From Eutreptiella sp. 'Long Island Sound 2002' (lineage: Eukaryota > Euglenozoa > Euglenophyceae > Eutreptiales > Eutreptiaceae), in NCBI GenBank assembly GCA_964036045.1, contig OZ038381.1:149119596-149183595 (forward strand): a DNA stretch of 64,000 nucleotides, given 5' to 3'. The position numbers and the translations under genes were made by a program. Every line of letters starts with the position of its first letter. Position 1 is the first letter of the stretch. The notes below the pieces were generated by a model, which had not been told where the DNA came from, ran no database searches, and worked only from the letters and a program-made list of their open reading frames with translations. Below are positions 43,286 to 52,698 of the stretch, piece by piece.

Positions 43286-44439
43286 CCAAACACTCCCCTC
43301 CCCAGCCCAGTGTACCCTCTCAGGCGGAAGAAACGAGCAGGTCGTTGCAGACACAAAACATACAAACGGATGGGACAGGTGGGTGTAAAATTGTCCTAAA
43401 CGGCCAAATGATTTTTACACTCCCCTCTTCAGACCAACATTGGATCCGAGTTCGCGCCTGCTCTCAATGAAAAACAGGTGGCCACATCAGCTTTCCACTT
43501 CCCTCTCCAGTTCAACGCCGGGGACCAAGTTGGCGACCACTCTCAAAGGAAAAGCTACGGCCAACTGGCGACTGGGCAAAGTATGTACACAAGAACTGAG
43601 GTGACTACCTGCAGTACGGCTTCCCAGGTCCACATATGTACAAGAGTGAAAGGGCCCGCTTGCCATCAGCGGTGAAAACATAGAAAAAAGTAGCCAATCC
43701 CAGCAATGGCGCTGAGGACAAGAGAGGGATGGGATAGTACACAATAATATACTACAAACTGCCTGAATTTCAGCACCACACACAGAAATATATGGGTCCT
43801 TGTCCTGTCATGGTCCTGAGCTGTTTAACGTACCCCGTTGCGTTGGGGGGGGTACCAGCAGGAACGTGGTATTCTCATACCCCAGGTACCTCGACGCCGA
43901 GACATTCTAACGTACCCTGCTGGCGTTTGCAATTCCCCATAGGCCAGTCTCCTTTGACAGCGCTTGCGCACCAGTCTTATTGCACATTATACCATGCAGC
44001 CGCCTGGCCTTCAATCACAAGAAGGCCAAAAAATCAAGTCGCACACCCTGCTTCTTCCAGGCTGCTCACGCCTCTACGCCGTTGATGAGTTTTGACCTAG
44101 ACATCTCACGGCAACCGGATCTCGGAAAAAAAAATTGAGATCCAACATTTCACGTGTCAAATTCAGGGACTTGGTTTGTTGCATTCTTTGGATCACGTTC
44201 CCTTGTCCTCTGACCCTCATCCACTCCAAGGTGTCTACGTTGGGTATTTAGATTTGTTTGCGTATGTGTCATAACATACGTAATTCAGTCGAACCCTTTT
44301 TGCCAGGCGTATGGCATCGTGGTCTTAGATGGCTCCAACCAGATCTATAAAGAGCCTGGAAAACCACCCTGTCATGTGGTCACTTTGCAGGCTAACAGTA
44401 AAGGTTCTATCAGGAGTGAGACCTTCGGGTCTTCTCTTA
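43286..44439. other. Intergenic stretch, no gene seen
   Basis: Mixed composition, several short chance ORFs, no motif. It ends where the GC content rises sharply. Confidence 0.45.
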
Positions 44440-47400
44440 TGCTTCAATGGTGCTGTCCACTTTACGTGGCCTCGCCAGGAGCTGCCGGAGCCGCAGCGGA
44501 GCGCAGAGAAGTACCGCGCCCACACCAAACCAAGCCACATCCACACCGGCCCCCCCAAGCCGTAGCCCCCCAAAGCCGCCTTCCCTACGGGACAGCGGCG
44601 ACCCGTCTGCCCCCCGGCGCCCGAGTGTATGCCGCCAGGCGTCGCGCTGCCGCAGCTGCGGCGGCAACAGAACGCCCGGCGCGTGATCCGGGAGGGGGGA
44701 AACAGCGCGCAGGCGGGGCAGGGTGCCGGCCACGGGAGCGCGGAGCGCGGGGCGGGGGTTGACAAAGGAATGCCAAAGGGCAAGCACAGGGGACAGGCCT
44801 GGGCGCACGCGGCAAGGAGCGAGGGCGAAGGCGTGGGCAAGGCGCTGAGGCCAGCGGCAGAGGCGGGGGACAGAGTACGGGCAGTGGACGGCACGACGTG
44901 GGACACGGAGCAGGGAAAGGGCAGAGACACGGGAAGGACACGCAGGAGCGCGAGCAGGGCGCCAAGGCGGGCAGCCACAGAGCGCATGGGGTGGAGCGCG
45001 GCGCGGTCCGCGAACGTGGGCGCAGCCAAGGGCATGGGCACAGGCAAGGGAAGGATACGGGCGCTGGCAGTGCGGGCCAAGGCGCAGGTGACAGTGGGTG
45101 GGACCCACGGCGTGGGCAGGGAGAAAAAAAGCACGGGGGCCGGGAAGGGACCCAAGGGCAAGGGCAAGGGCAACATGGGCACCAGGGGAACAGACAGGAC
45201 GGGGCACCGGAGCCGCGGAGGGGGGGGCGGGGCGAAGGGAGGGGGATGGGGGGCGGGGTGCCCCCGCAGCCGGACGTACAGCCGGTGCGGTGCATCCCGC
45301 CCGGCATCCAACAAATGCCGGCGCACCACACCCACCACCACCACCACCACCACGCCCACCTCTACAACATTGACCCTGACGCCGGAGACCTCATCCCCCC
45401 CCAACCCCCCCGACCTCAACACCAGCCAGCCCTTCCCGTGCGGAGGGCGGAGCCGGTGCGAATGGCCGCTGCCTCAGCGGCGGCGGGGCGCGGCGCGGCG
45501 CCGGCGCCGCGGCCACAGGGGCCGCAGGGGGAGCCGGCGCGGGGGGCGGAAGGGGCCCGGCCCTGGGACCGGGACTGGGACGCGGTCCGAACCCCCCTGG
45601 GGGCGAGGCCCTCTCCCTGGGTGTGGGGTTGCACACGTGGCTGAGCTGGACCTGCTCAGGGACCACGAGGGGGATGAGGAACCGGCCCTTCGATGCCGTG
45701 CTCTTCCAGAGGGACGGGGGGAACCGAGAGGTGCCCCTGGGGGGTAGGGCGGCCCCCGAGGACCACGAGAGGGTCCTCCGGGCGGTGATTCAGGCAGCGT
45801 GGACCGACAGGGAGCCGACGTGGGCGGCCTTCCTGGAGGGAGGGGCGGTGCTCCGCATCACGGATGCGGATGCCAACAACTGGCTCCCCCTGGCTTTGCG
45901 CAACGCCCTCACCCTCTGGCGCTACCGCCGGCAGAACCGGCCGCCGCCGCAGCCCCAGTCACGACGCAAGCAGCGACGCAGGTGACAACCGCGCCCCGCC
46001 CGCCGAGGCGATGCGTGCACCACGTCCGGTAGGGCAGAGGGCGGGGGCAACGAGGGCGGCGGGGTGGCCCGCAGCTCGTTAACCGCTAACTGCGGACCCC
46101 AACCGCCGCCCCCAGCACTTGCCGACCTTCCAGGACACACCCCCCCCCGGCCAGCCGGCACCACACGGCGGCAGCGAGGAGAACAGGGGGGCCGGAGTGA
46201 GGGCCTGCACGAGGGTCTGGCACCCGAAGGATGGAGGGGCGCGGGGGAAGAGTGCGCTCCCCCGGTCGGCGGCTGGCCCCCCAGGACCGGAACTACCAGG
46301 CAGCCCCCCCGCGACCTCCGGGGGGCGGCGCCAGGGGACCAGAAGGGGGGCTGCAAAGAACCCCCCTCCATCCCCTCCCCTCCCCCCCCCCCTGGCCCTC
46401 GGACGGCCGGAGGCCGGCCAGGGAGGTGGCGGCCCCACACCCCCCCGAGAGGGCCGCCGCACCAAGGGGGGGGACGCCACAGCCGCGGCGGGCGCAGCCG
46501 CGCGCCGAGTGCACCCACTCGGCCGCCCACTCGCTTCTGCAGTGCCCGCTGCCGACTGGCAGCTCTGCGCTGGCCCTCAAGGGCGCCCCATGGGCCGCAG
46601 CGGAACGGCAACGCCCAGGAATGCAGCATGGAGGGCGGGAGACAGACGAAGCGACCCGCCTCGTTGCCCGCCCGGGAAAGAAGGGCGAACAGACCGCAGC
46701 AAAGAGACCTCCCCGCCCCCCGCCCCGCGGGGCCCCCCGGACGAGCCCCCGGGGGTACGGCACACTGGCACCCCCCCCCTGCCCCGCCAGGCTGACCCAC
46801 TTACGGCGGGCCACGCCCTCATGACCTGAGTGTCGCCAATGACACCCTCTTTGTTGGCCGCCCAGGGAAGGCAGAGGGACGGACTGAGGCAGCGTGACCG
46901 CCCGCCCCGCTATGTCCCCCGGCCACTCCTCCGGGGAGGGCGGCACAAGGGCCGCCCCTCCCCCCCTACCCCCCCCCGCCAGTTTGACCCGTTGGCGGCA
47001 GGCCGCGTCCGGCGACGAAGGGGGGACAGGGGAGGGAGGTGGGGAACCACGGCGTGACTCCCCCCCCAAAGCAGAGGGGACGGTCCCCCCTCCCCCTGGA
47101 AGGACCGCGGCGCCCAGGGGGGGGGGGGGGGCGCAGCAGGGTCCGCCTCCACGCCCCCAGCCGCCTGCCCCCGCGGGAACTGCGATGGACAAGCGAACCC
47201 GCGCCAGGGCACAAGAACGCCACACGGACCGCATCCGGGGAAAGCAAGCGAACACAAACCGGAGCGGTATGGGGGCCACGCCCTCCATGGCCAGAGCCAA
47301 AGACACCCGCTTTGTTACTTGCCCAGGGAAGGCAGAGGGACGGACTGAGGTAAGGCGACCCCCGACCCAACTGGCCCCCCCGGCCGCAACACCGGGGAGG

Positions 47401-48127
47401 ACAGTGCGCGGGCCGCCTCCCTCCCAACCCCCCCAACCGCCCGGCGTCGGTACGCCCCGGAAGCGCAGACCCACCCCAACAGGAACACACAGCCCCAAGC
47501 CAGGTAGGGGGGAAACAGAACTGGGCCGCCCCCCCCCAAAACAAGCCAAACGGAGCACGGGACCGAGGCAGGACACGCGGAAGGGCACGGACCGCGTGGA
47601 CCGGCCCTACCAGCGCCCAGCACCGGGACCGCGCGAAGTGCGCGCACCACACCAACCCGGGGAGGGGGGGGGGGCGCGGACGGCGCGAGAGCGCGAGCAC
47701 ACATACAGACAAAAGACACACGAGGAATACCAGAAGGGCAACCGGACCAAGCCCGCGGAGCGCACAGACCGCATGGAATGGCGTACGGGCGAGCGAGGAT
47801 AAGGGACACCGGGACAGGACGGCCTGCCACACACAGCGCAGGAACCGCGGGGCGAAAACGGGGAAACGGGGAAAACACAACACCGTGCACCGAACCCAAC
47901 CCCCCCGAACCGCCCGCGAGCGCCGCGCACACACGACCAGGGCACTGCACCCGCCAAGGCAGTATTGGCGCACCGCGCCACGCACCAGCCCCACGACTAG
48001 GCAGCCTCCGTGCCAGCCCACGGGGGTCCCACTGGCGACAAACCAGTAGCACGGGGCCGGCGGCGCCGGCACCCCTGGCGACCACACATTAGGGGGGCGA
48101 CGCGGTGGGTAAGCGCTTGCAGCTACG
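44440..48127. other. GC-rich island with long chance ORFs
   Basis: Extremely GC-rich with many G or C homopolymers. Long open frames occur on both strands, so length is not evidence. The most protein-like stretch is plus-strand 45623-45985 (APEDHERVLRAVIQAAWTDREPTWAAFL, NNWLPLALRNALTLWRYRRQ), and upstream, in another frame, a His-rich run (45325-45360). A motif around CCCAGGGAAGGCAGAGGGAC occurs at about 46861 and 47322, with a diverged third copy near 46665. The LINE at 48146 is inserted at its right edge. Confidence 0.45.
45623..45985 (+). CDS. Unrecognised small ORF in GC-rich island
   Basis: 120 codons. Composition is less repetitive than the rest of the island: LFQRDGGNREVPLGG, DHERVLRAVIQAAWTDREPTWAAFLEGGAVLRI, LPLALRNALTLWRYRRQ, then a basic Arg/Pro/Gln tail. 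There is a faint resemblance in shape to the C-terminal half of 12467-13843 (EPS or EPT, then a Trp-Pro step, then a Leu-rich helix), which I could not establish. Probably part of a decayed element. Confidence 0.25.
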   Translation: MGLHTWLSWTCSGTTRGMRNRPFDAVLFQRDGGNREVPLGGRAAPEDHERVLRAVIQAAWTDREPTWAAFLEGGAVLRITDADANNWLPLALRNALTLWRYRRQNRPPPQPQSRRKQRRR

Positions 48128-48145
48128 GCTGCTAAGTGATGCACT
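48128..48145. other. LINE target-site duplication, left
   Basis: GCTGCTAAGTGATGCACT, identical to 54285-54302. It lies directly before the T-run that is the LINE poly-A tail read from the other strand. Confidence 0.88.
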
Positions 48146-48951
48146 TTTTTCTTTTTAACTTTTACAGCCACTTCAATGTCCGGACAGGGACACAGCCCTC
48201 AATCCGAGTGACGCGTATAAACAAATGTGCTTGGCTCTCCCTAGCAGTATGTGAGGGTTGTAGCCATGGACGCCCCTTGGAACTCGCCCTGTCATGGAAG
48301 GGTAGGGTTGTAGAGAACTAGGTTGCCTTGGCACGCGCCCCTGTGGGTGCCTGGTTAGTTGCACATAGAACTGGCGGCTTGACGGAATGAGATCAGGATC
48401 GAGGGGAGGGATGGAGGCGTTGTGGTGTGACACGTGGTGAGACGTGAGACGTGAACGAAATCAGCCGAGGCTTACTCAAGTGTTGGAACAACCCCGAATT
48501 ACTGAGAAGTGTGCAGGCAGGGGGGGGAGAGGGGAGGGGATCTGGATGTGGCTCTGAGTACCGAGTGATAGCTGTGGTGGCTTTACCGCAGTAGTGGATC
48601 GGTTGCCGCTTCCAAAATTGACGTATCAGGTTAAGGGACTCACAGGCCAACTTCAGCGTTCAAGGGGACTGGAACGAGGATCTCAGGCTACTTTGTCAAT
48701 CCGTCGGCATGCGGCGACAGGCAAACGCCGTTTGTGAGCAGGCTCGGAGCACTGGAGTGCTGCGTTCCTTTGGTCCAGGTACCACAGGATTTCCTGGGAC
48801 GGCTCGCGGGGTTCCGGTATCCAGAACCAGCAATAGTAGTATCCAAAGCCTTCGGGTTCATACCACCAGTGAATGCCGAGGTACCACATGACAGCAATGG
48901 ATGTGGAAAAAGGCTGTAAATCGGATTATTGACTGGAAAGGGCAGGCCTCG

Positions 48952-49990
48952 TTATTTCGGACGGGGTTCACTCTGTGCTTGGCCGAGAATGAACCGAATG
49001 CTGGGGGGGGGTAGGGCAAGCGATGGGGGGGGGGTGAAAAAGACTCTGGGGTTGAACTCACTGATGGAGCGGCTCGGCCAGAGGCGGGGGGGGGGGGGGG
49101 CTGGAGCTCGGAAGAAATCTGTAATCCGTCGGTTGGAACTGTCAGCGCCGGGGGGTTGGGGGGGTGCCACCGGTTCAGGGGCGTAGGTCTCACCATGTGT
49201 TTTGCGTGGTGGAGGGTCTTCAGTGTCGCGGCTTCGTTTAGTGGCTGGTTGTTTGGGACGCATGGGCATTTTGCTTTTGTGGGTGCGTGGTTTTGTTGAG
49301 GGGGGGGGGTTGGACTGAGTCTGGCAGGTGGTCCAGAGGCAGGGGATAGCGGTAATCGCTGTGTGCCAGTGGGGTGTGTGACGTGCTGTACGGCCTGTAT
49401 GGTTTGCCCCAGGTGTTGGGCCCTTGAGGTGGGGGAGTGGAAGGGGTGGGGGATCTTCGGCTAGCCAAGTGAGTGCTTTGGACAGAGCGTCTTTCAACTG
49501 TCGCTGGCGCTGGGGGGGTGCATTTTTCAAATCCAAAACGCGCTGCGGTTTCGTTTTGCCTGTGGTGGGTGTAGTCATGGCGTTGTACAGGGTGGAGGGC
49601 ACCAGAAATTTGACGAAATTTCGTTTGTCTCCTGGGTGGGAGCACTGGGCCCACCAGATGCTTGCTACCTGGTGGAAGGGCAGAGGCCGCGCATGTATGA
49701 AGCTTTGCAGAATGTGGTCAGCGCTGGGGCAATGGGACAAGAAGGAGGCTACATCGACGGGGTCCGACTGTGAGCATTTGTGGCAAATTCGGGGGGTCAA
49801 GTCGTTGTGGGATGCATATGTAATGTGGATGTTGTAGTGGTGATGACGGGGGATGAGGGCCCTCGATACAGAGGTGGTCAGGCGATGACAGACGGGCAAG
49901 CTACCGAAGGATACAGTTCCCAGAGGGGGTGGGGGCAGCAACTCAGGAGACGATGATGAGCTGTATGCAATCCACTTGGAGAACAGATCT
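48952..49990 (-). pseudogene. LINE ORF2 C-part: RNase H end, zinc finger, Pro-rich tail
   Basis: Begins with the last RNase H motif in this frame (KGHAGFQGDKCSDLFSKWIA, just upstream of the Met at 49941). The Cys-His finger CHKCSQSDPVDVASFLSHCPSA follows (about 49785-49720), then WWAQCSHPGDKRNFVKFLVPSTLYN. A long Pro/Thr/Lys-rich tail ends at a TAA or TAG at 48952. In the tail, NRRITDFF (49134-49111) resembles a PCNA-interacting PIP box with Asn in place of the first Gln. It was translationally joined to the upstream RT and RNase H frames, from which it is now separated by frameshifts. Confidence 0.75.
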
Positions 49991-50480
49991 GAACATTTAT
50001 CCCCCTGAAATCCTGCATGTCCTTTGATGCAAATTGTTTTGATTCAAATGTAGGCATTTGAGCTCTGAGAGAGGAGTAAGCCTTAACCCATGTGCCATGC
50101 GATGAGCGTGATGCCATCACGTATGATTGGACGTTCGCAGTGCGAATCACTTGTTCGTTATCTCCAAGAATAATGCACTGCATGGGTTGGTTCAGGGAGG
50201 AAACCCATCGAAGAAACATAATGCCGGCCCAGTACTCAGATCCCTCAGATTAATGGTAGGGGGAAGGGAGGTACAGAATCAGGATTGTACCGTTGGGTTT
50301 GTAGATGGTGGCAGCAGAGTCGAAGCCCCCTTGCCCTGCTGAACCATCCAGGTACACCCAGGTTGTTTCGGAGGAGGCCTCTTGCAGGAGTTGGGATGCT
50401 CTGTTGCAGTTCCACGCTTTGAGGTCTTCACTTCGTAGGAAGTAGGGGGGTAAACCGTGGACCTGGTACAGATATCCCAT
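49960..50480 (-). pseudogene. LINE ORF2 RNase H
   Basis: First acidic block WVYLDGSAGQGGFDSAATIY (about 50365), the Glu in SEYWAGI after an in-frame TAA at 50250, the Asp in CIILGDNEQVI, then a shift of frame near 50070 before KGHAGFQGDKC. All RNase HI landmarks are present but the frame is broken twice. A run of 14 G at about 50507-50521 separates it from the RT frame. Confidence 0.75.
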
Positions 50481-50560
50481 TGGTGAGGAGCAGGACCCCG
50501 TTCAAAGGAGGGGGGGGGGGGGGTTGTCACGTAAGGAAGGGCATGCTTTGTAGGACGGGA

Positions 50561-51685
50561 TTAAGAGAAAGTGGTTCCCGAGGATGTTATTGGGTGCTGA
50601 TACGACTTGGGGGTGGATGGTGTAGACTTTTTCGAAACCCCGGAGGTTGAAGGTTGTGTCGGCCCTTGGCAAGTAAATGGATGCTTAGAAAGGGTGAGGT
50701 TGAGTGGATGTAGGAAAGTGAAAAAAGACGTGATTTCAGATTTAGCCAGCTCATATGTGAGGGTCGGGTCGGGGTCTGTAAACAGATAGACACCGAGGTA
50801 TTTGTATACCTTCCGGGGGGCGAGGGTTTTTGGGTCGATGGTTGACAGCCTTTTTCCAGAGCGCGCTGTGATCGTGGTTTGAGGGGCCTTTGCCATGCTG
50901 TGGATTTCTGTTTTGCTTATGTTGATGTCTAGGCCCCATGCCCAACCCTTGGAGTCGTAGAAAGATAGGATCCCTTCTATGCGTTGGGACGATTCAGAGC
51001 GGGACAGCAGGTCATCCACGAATGCATGACTAGATTCATGTTGTGTGATGGGAGTGGACAGGTGGTGAGGGACAGCGAATAATAAGACATTCACATACAA
51101 AACGAACAGGATCGGTGATAAGGGACATCCTCGGCAGACACCCCTGGTTTGCAGGTGTGATGCAGCGGTGTGGCTGTTAACTACCGGGTAATCTCGTGGA
51201 GCTCGGTAGAGCCCTCGGAAGAGACGGATGAGGGGGGAGGGGAGGCGGTAGTGTTCCAGGGTCTTAAACAGGGACCCGTGAGGGACACTGTTGAAAGCTT
51301 TGTTGAAATCTATGTAGAGGCTATATGAAGCCGGGCAGTTTTGGTATTTGGCTAACATCTGAAAAATGTGATCTGAGCACCGGCAGTTGGGAAGGCCCCC
51401 GAATTGGGTTTTGTGGATCAGGCCATAAACCGAGGAAATTTCGGATAGGTGTTTGGCAGCGTGAGTGGCCACAATTTTATACAGCGTGTTGCGGAAGGCG
51501 ATTGGTCTGTAGTTCACCGGGTCGTGTGTTGGGCCTCTTTTGTAAATCAAGACCACGTTGGCTTCCAACCACTCATCAGGCATATCGTTCATGAGGTGAA
51601 GGTTGCAGACAAAGAGCAGAAATCGTTTCACTGGTTCAGGAGAGATGTGGAATGGAAGGGGGTGGGGGGGACAGAAAGGGTGCAC
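50561..51685 (-). CDS. LINE ORF2 reverse transcriptase
   Basis: 374 codons, clean. Landmarks: VLIYKRGPTHDPVNYRPIAF (fingers), D126 in LYIDFNKAFNSV, RGVCRGCPLSPILFVLYVN, the catalytic pair D224-D225 in AFVDDLL, GLDINISKTEI, and YKYLGVYL. The motif set is that of APE-type LINEs. The region between endonuclease and RT is much shorter than in typical LINEs: the endonuclease frame ends near 51690 and the RT fingers start about 100 bases later, so an internal deletion is likely in addition to a frameshift. The Met at 51685 is not a natural start. This domain would prime DNA synthesis on nicked target DNA. Confidence 0.87.
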   Translation of the reverse strand: MHPFCPPHPLPFHISPEPVKRFLLFVCNLHLMNDMPDEWLEANVVLIYKRGPTHDPVNYRPIAFRNTLYKIVATHAAKHLSEISSVYGLIHKTQFGGLPNCRCSDHIFQMLAKYQNCPASYSLYIDFNKAFNSVPHGSLFKTLEHYRLPSPLIRLFRGLYRAPRDYPVVNSHTAASHLQTRGVCRGCPLSPILFVLYVNVLLFAVPHHLSTPITQHESSHAFVDDLLSRSESSQRIEGILSFYDSKGWAWGLDINISKTEIHSMAKAPQTTITARSGKRLSTIDPKTLAPRKVYKYLGVYLFTDPDPTLTYELAKSEITSFFTFLHPLNLTLSKHPFTCQGPTQPSTSGVSKKSTPSTPKSYQHPITSSGTTFS

Positions 51686-52698
51686 CAGGAGGAATGGTGA
51701 TCAGTAGCATGGTTCTCTGAGTGAATGCTGGCATCCAAGAGGGACATCTTCTCTAGTGAGGCCGGGGAAATGAAAATGTAGTCTAGTCTAGACGAGCTGG
51801 TACGGTGTCCTTGTGGATACCTGGTGAACTCGCGTGTTGTAGGGTTAGCCAGGCGGTAGGTGTCGCCTAGTAGGGATGGGGTGGCCGTGGCTGAGTGTCT
51901 GATCCATGGCCAATGATTGTCACTCAGAAGCCCCCGGCTGTCTAGGGTGGGATGAATCAGACAATTGAAGTCACCGCCCCACAGGAAGCTTGGGAATTGC
52001 TTGAGGAGGGGGCCTAAGCTGGTTTCCATTTTCCTTCTCCATACCTTGCCTGCAGGCGCGTACACACAGGCAACTAGGAGAGGTGGTGCACCGGGCAGGG
52101 TTAGAAGGGCACCTGTGATGAGTCCGGCCTTGTCTGGATTATCGCAAGGGGCTACGAACTGGCTTAGGAGGGGTGAGAAGGCTAAACCGGACCCGTGTTC
52201 GTGGCGGGGGAATAAGTTTGAGAAAATCACAGCTCTGTGACCTTTTTGGTTGTAAATGTTGGGCAGGAGGGGTTTTGTTCTGAGTTCTTGAAGGAAAACA
52301 GGGTCGAAGGCTTGCTTGAAGTGTTGCAAAAGAAGGGGGGTCGGAGGCTTCTTTTCTGTATTGTGGGTGACGGCACGGACGGTGTTGATTAGGTTTTTGG
52401 GTGATGACTTTGCCGGAGCGTAGCCTTTTATCATTTTGATTGTCACTGGGGGAGGAGAGGGGGTTCTTGGGTTGGAGGGTGGCTCGAGTCGAGAGGTGTT
52501 TGAATTATGTGTTGGACGTGCGGCAACCGTCAGGAGGATGGTAGGTTCAAGGTCGGCCGCTGTGAGGTTTGTGGGATCTGGGGGTGAGGGAGGAGAAGGG
52601 AAAAAAGGCCCGGTGTTCATGTGGGATTCCACAAGGGTTGAGGCAGACGGGGCTGCTATGCCAGCCCCGATGAGCACATCCTTCAGACTCTTAACCAT
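51628..52698 (-). CDS. LINE ORF2 N-part: APE-type endonuclease
   Basis: ATG at 52698, overlapping the ORF1 stop in ATGGTTAA. Residues 1-115 are Pro/Ser/Thr-rich. The endonuclease runs from about residue 118: E138 in VFLQELR, VACVYAPAG (210-217), D243 and N245 in LWGGDFNC, D306 in SSSRLDYIFISP, and D333-H334 in ATDHHSSW. These are the metal-binding and catalytic landmarks of AP-endonuclease-like nucleases that nick the target. The frame leaves the natural one after TLSVPP at a run of C near 51660-51670, then stops at 51628. Confidence 0.87.
   Translation of the reverse strand: MVKSLKDVLIGAGIAAPSASTLVESHMNTGPFFPSPPSPPDPTNLTAADLEPTILLTVAARPTHNSNTSRLEPPSNPRTPSPPPVTIKMIKGYAPAKSSPKNLINTVRAVTHNTEKKPPTPLLLQHFKQAFDPVFLQELRTKPLLPNIYNQKGHRAVIFSNLFPRHEHGSGLAFSPLLSQFVAPCDNPDKAGLITGALLTLPGAPPLLVACVYAPAGKVWRRKMETSLGPLLKQFPSFLWGGDFNCLIHPTLDSRGLLSDNHWPWIRHSATATPSLLGDTYRLANPTTREFTRYPQGHRTSSSRLDYIFISPASLEKMSLLDASIHSENHATDHHSSWCTLSVPPTPFHSTSLLNQ

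Noticed and set aside
44325-48171. Long minus-strand ORFs of 250-430 codons in the GC-rich island
   Set aside because: Stops are rare in all frames at this GC content. The translations are Pro/Arg/Gly-rich and lack motifs.
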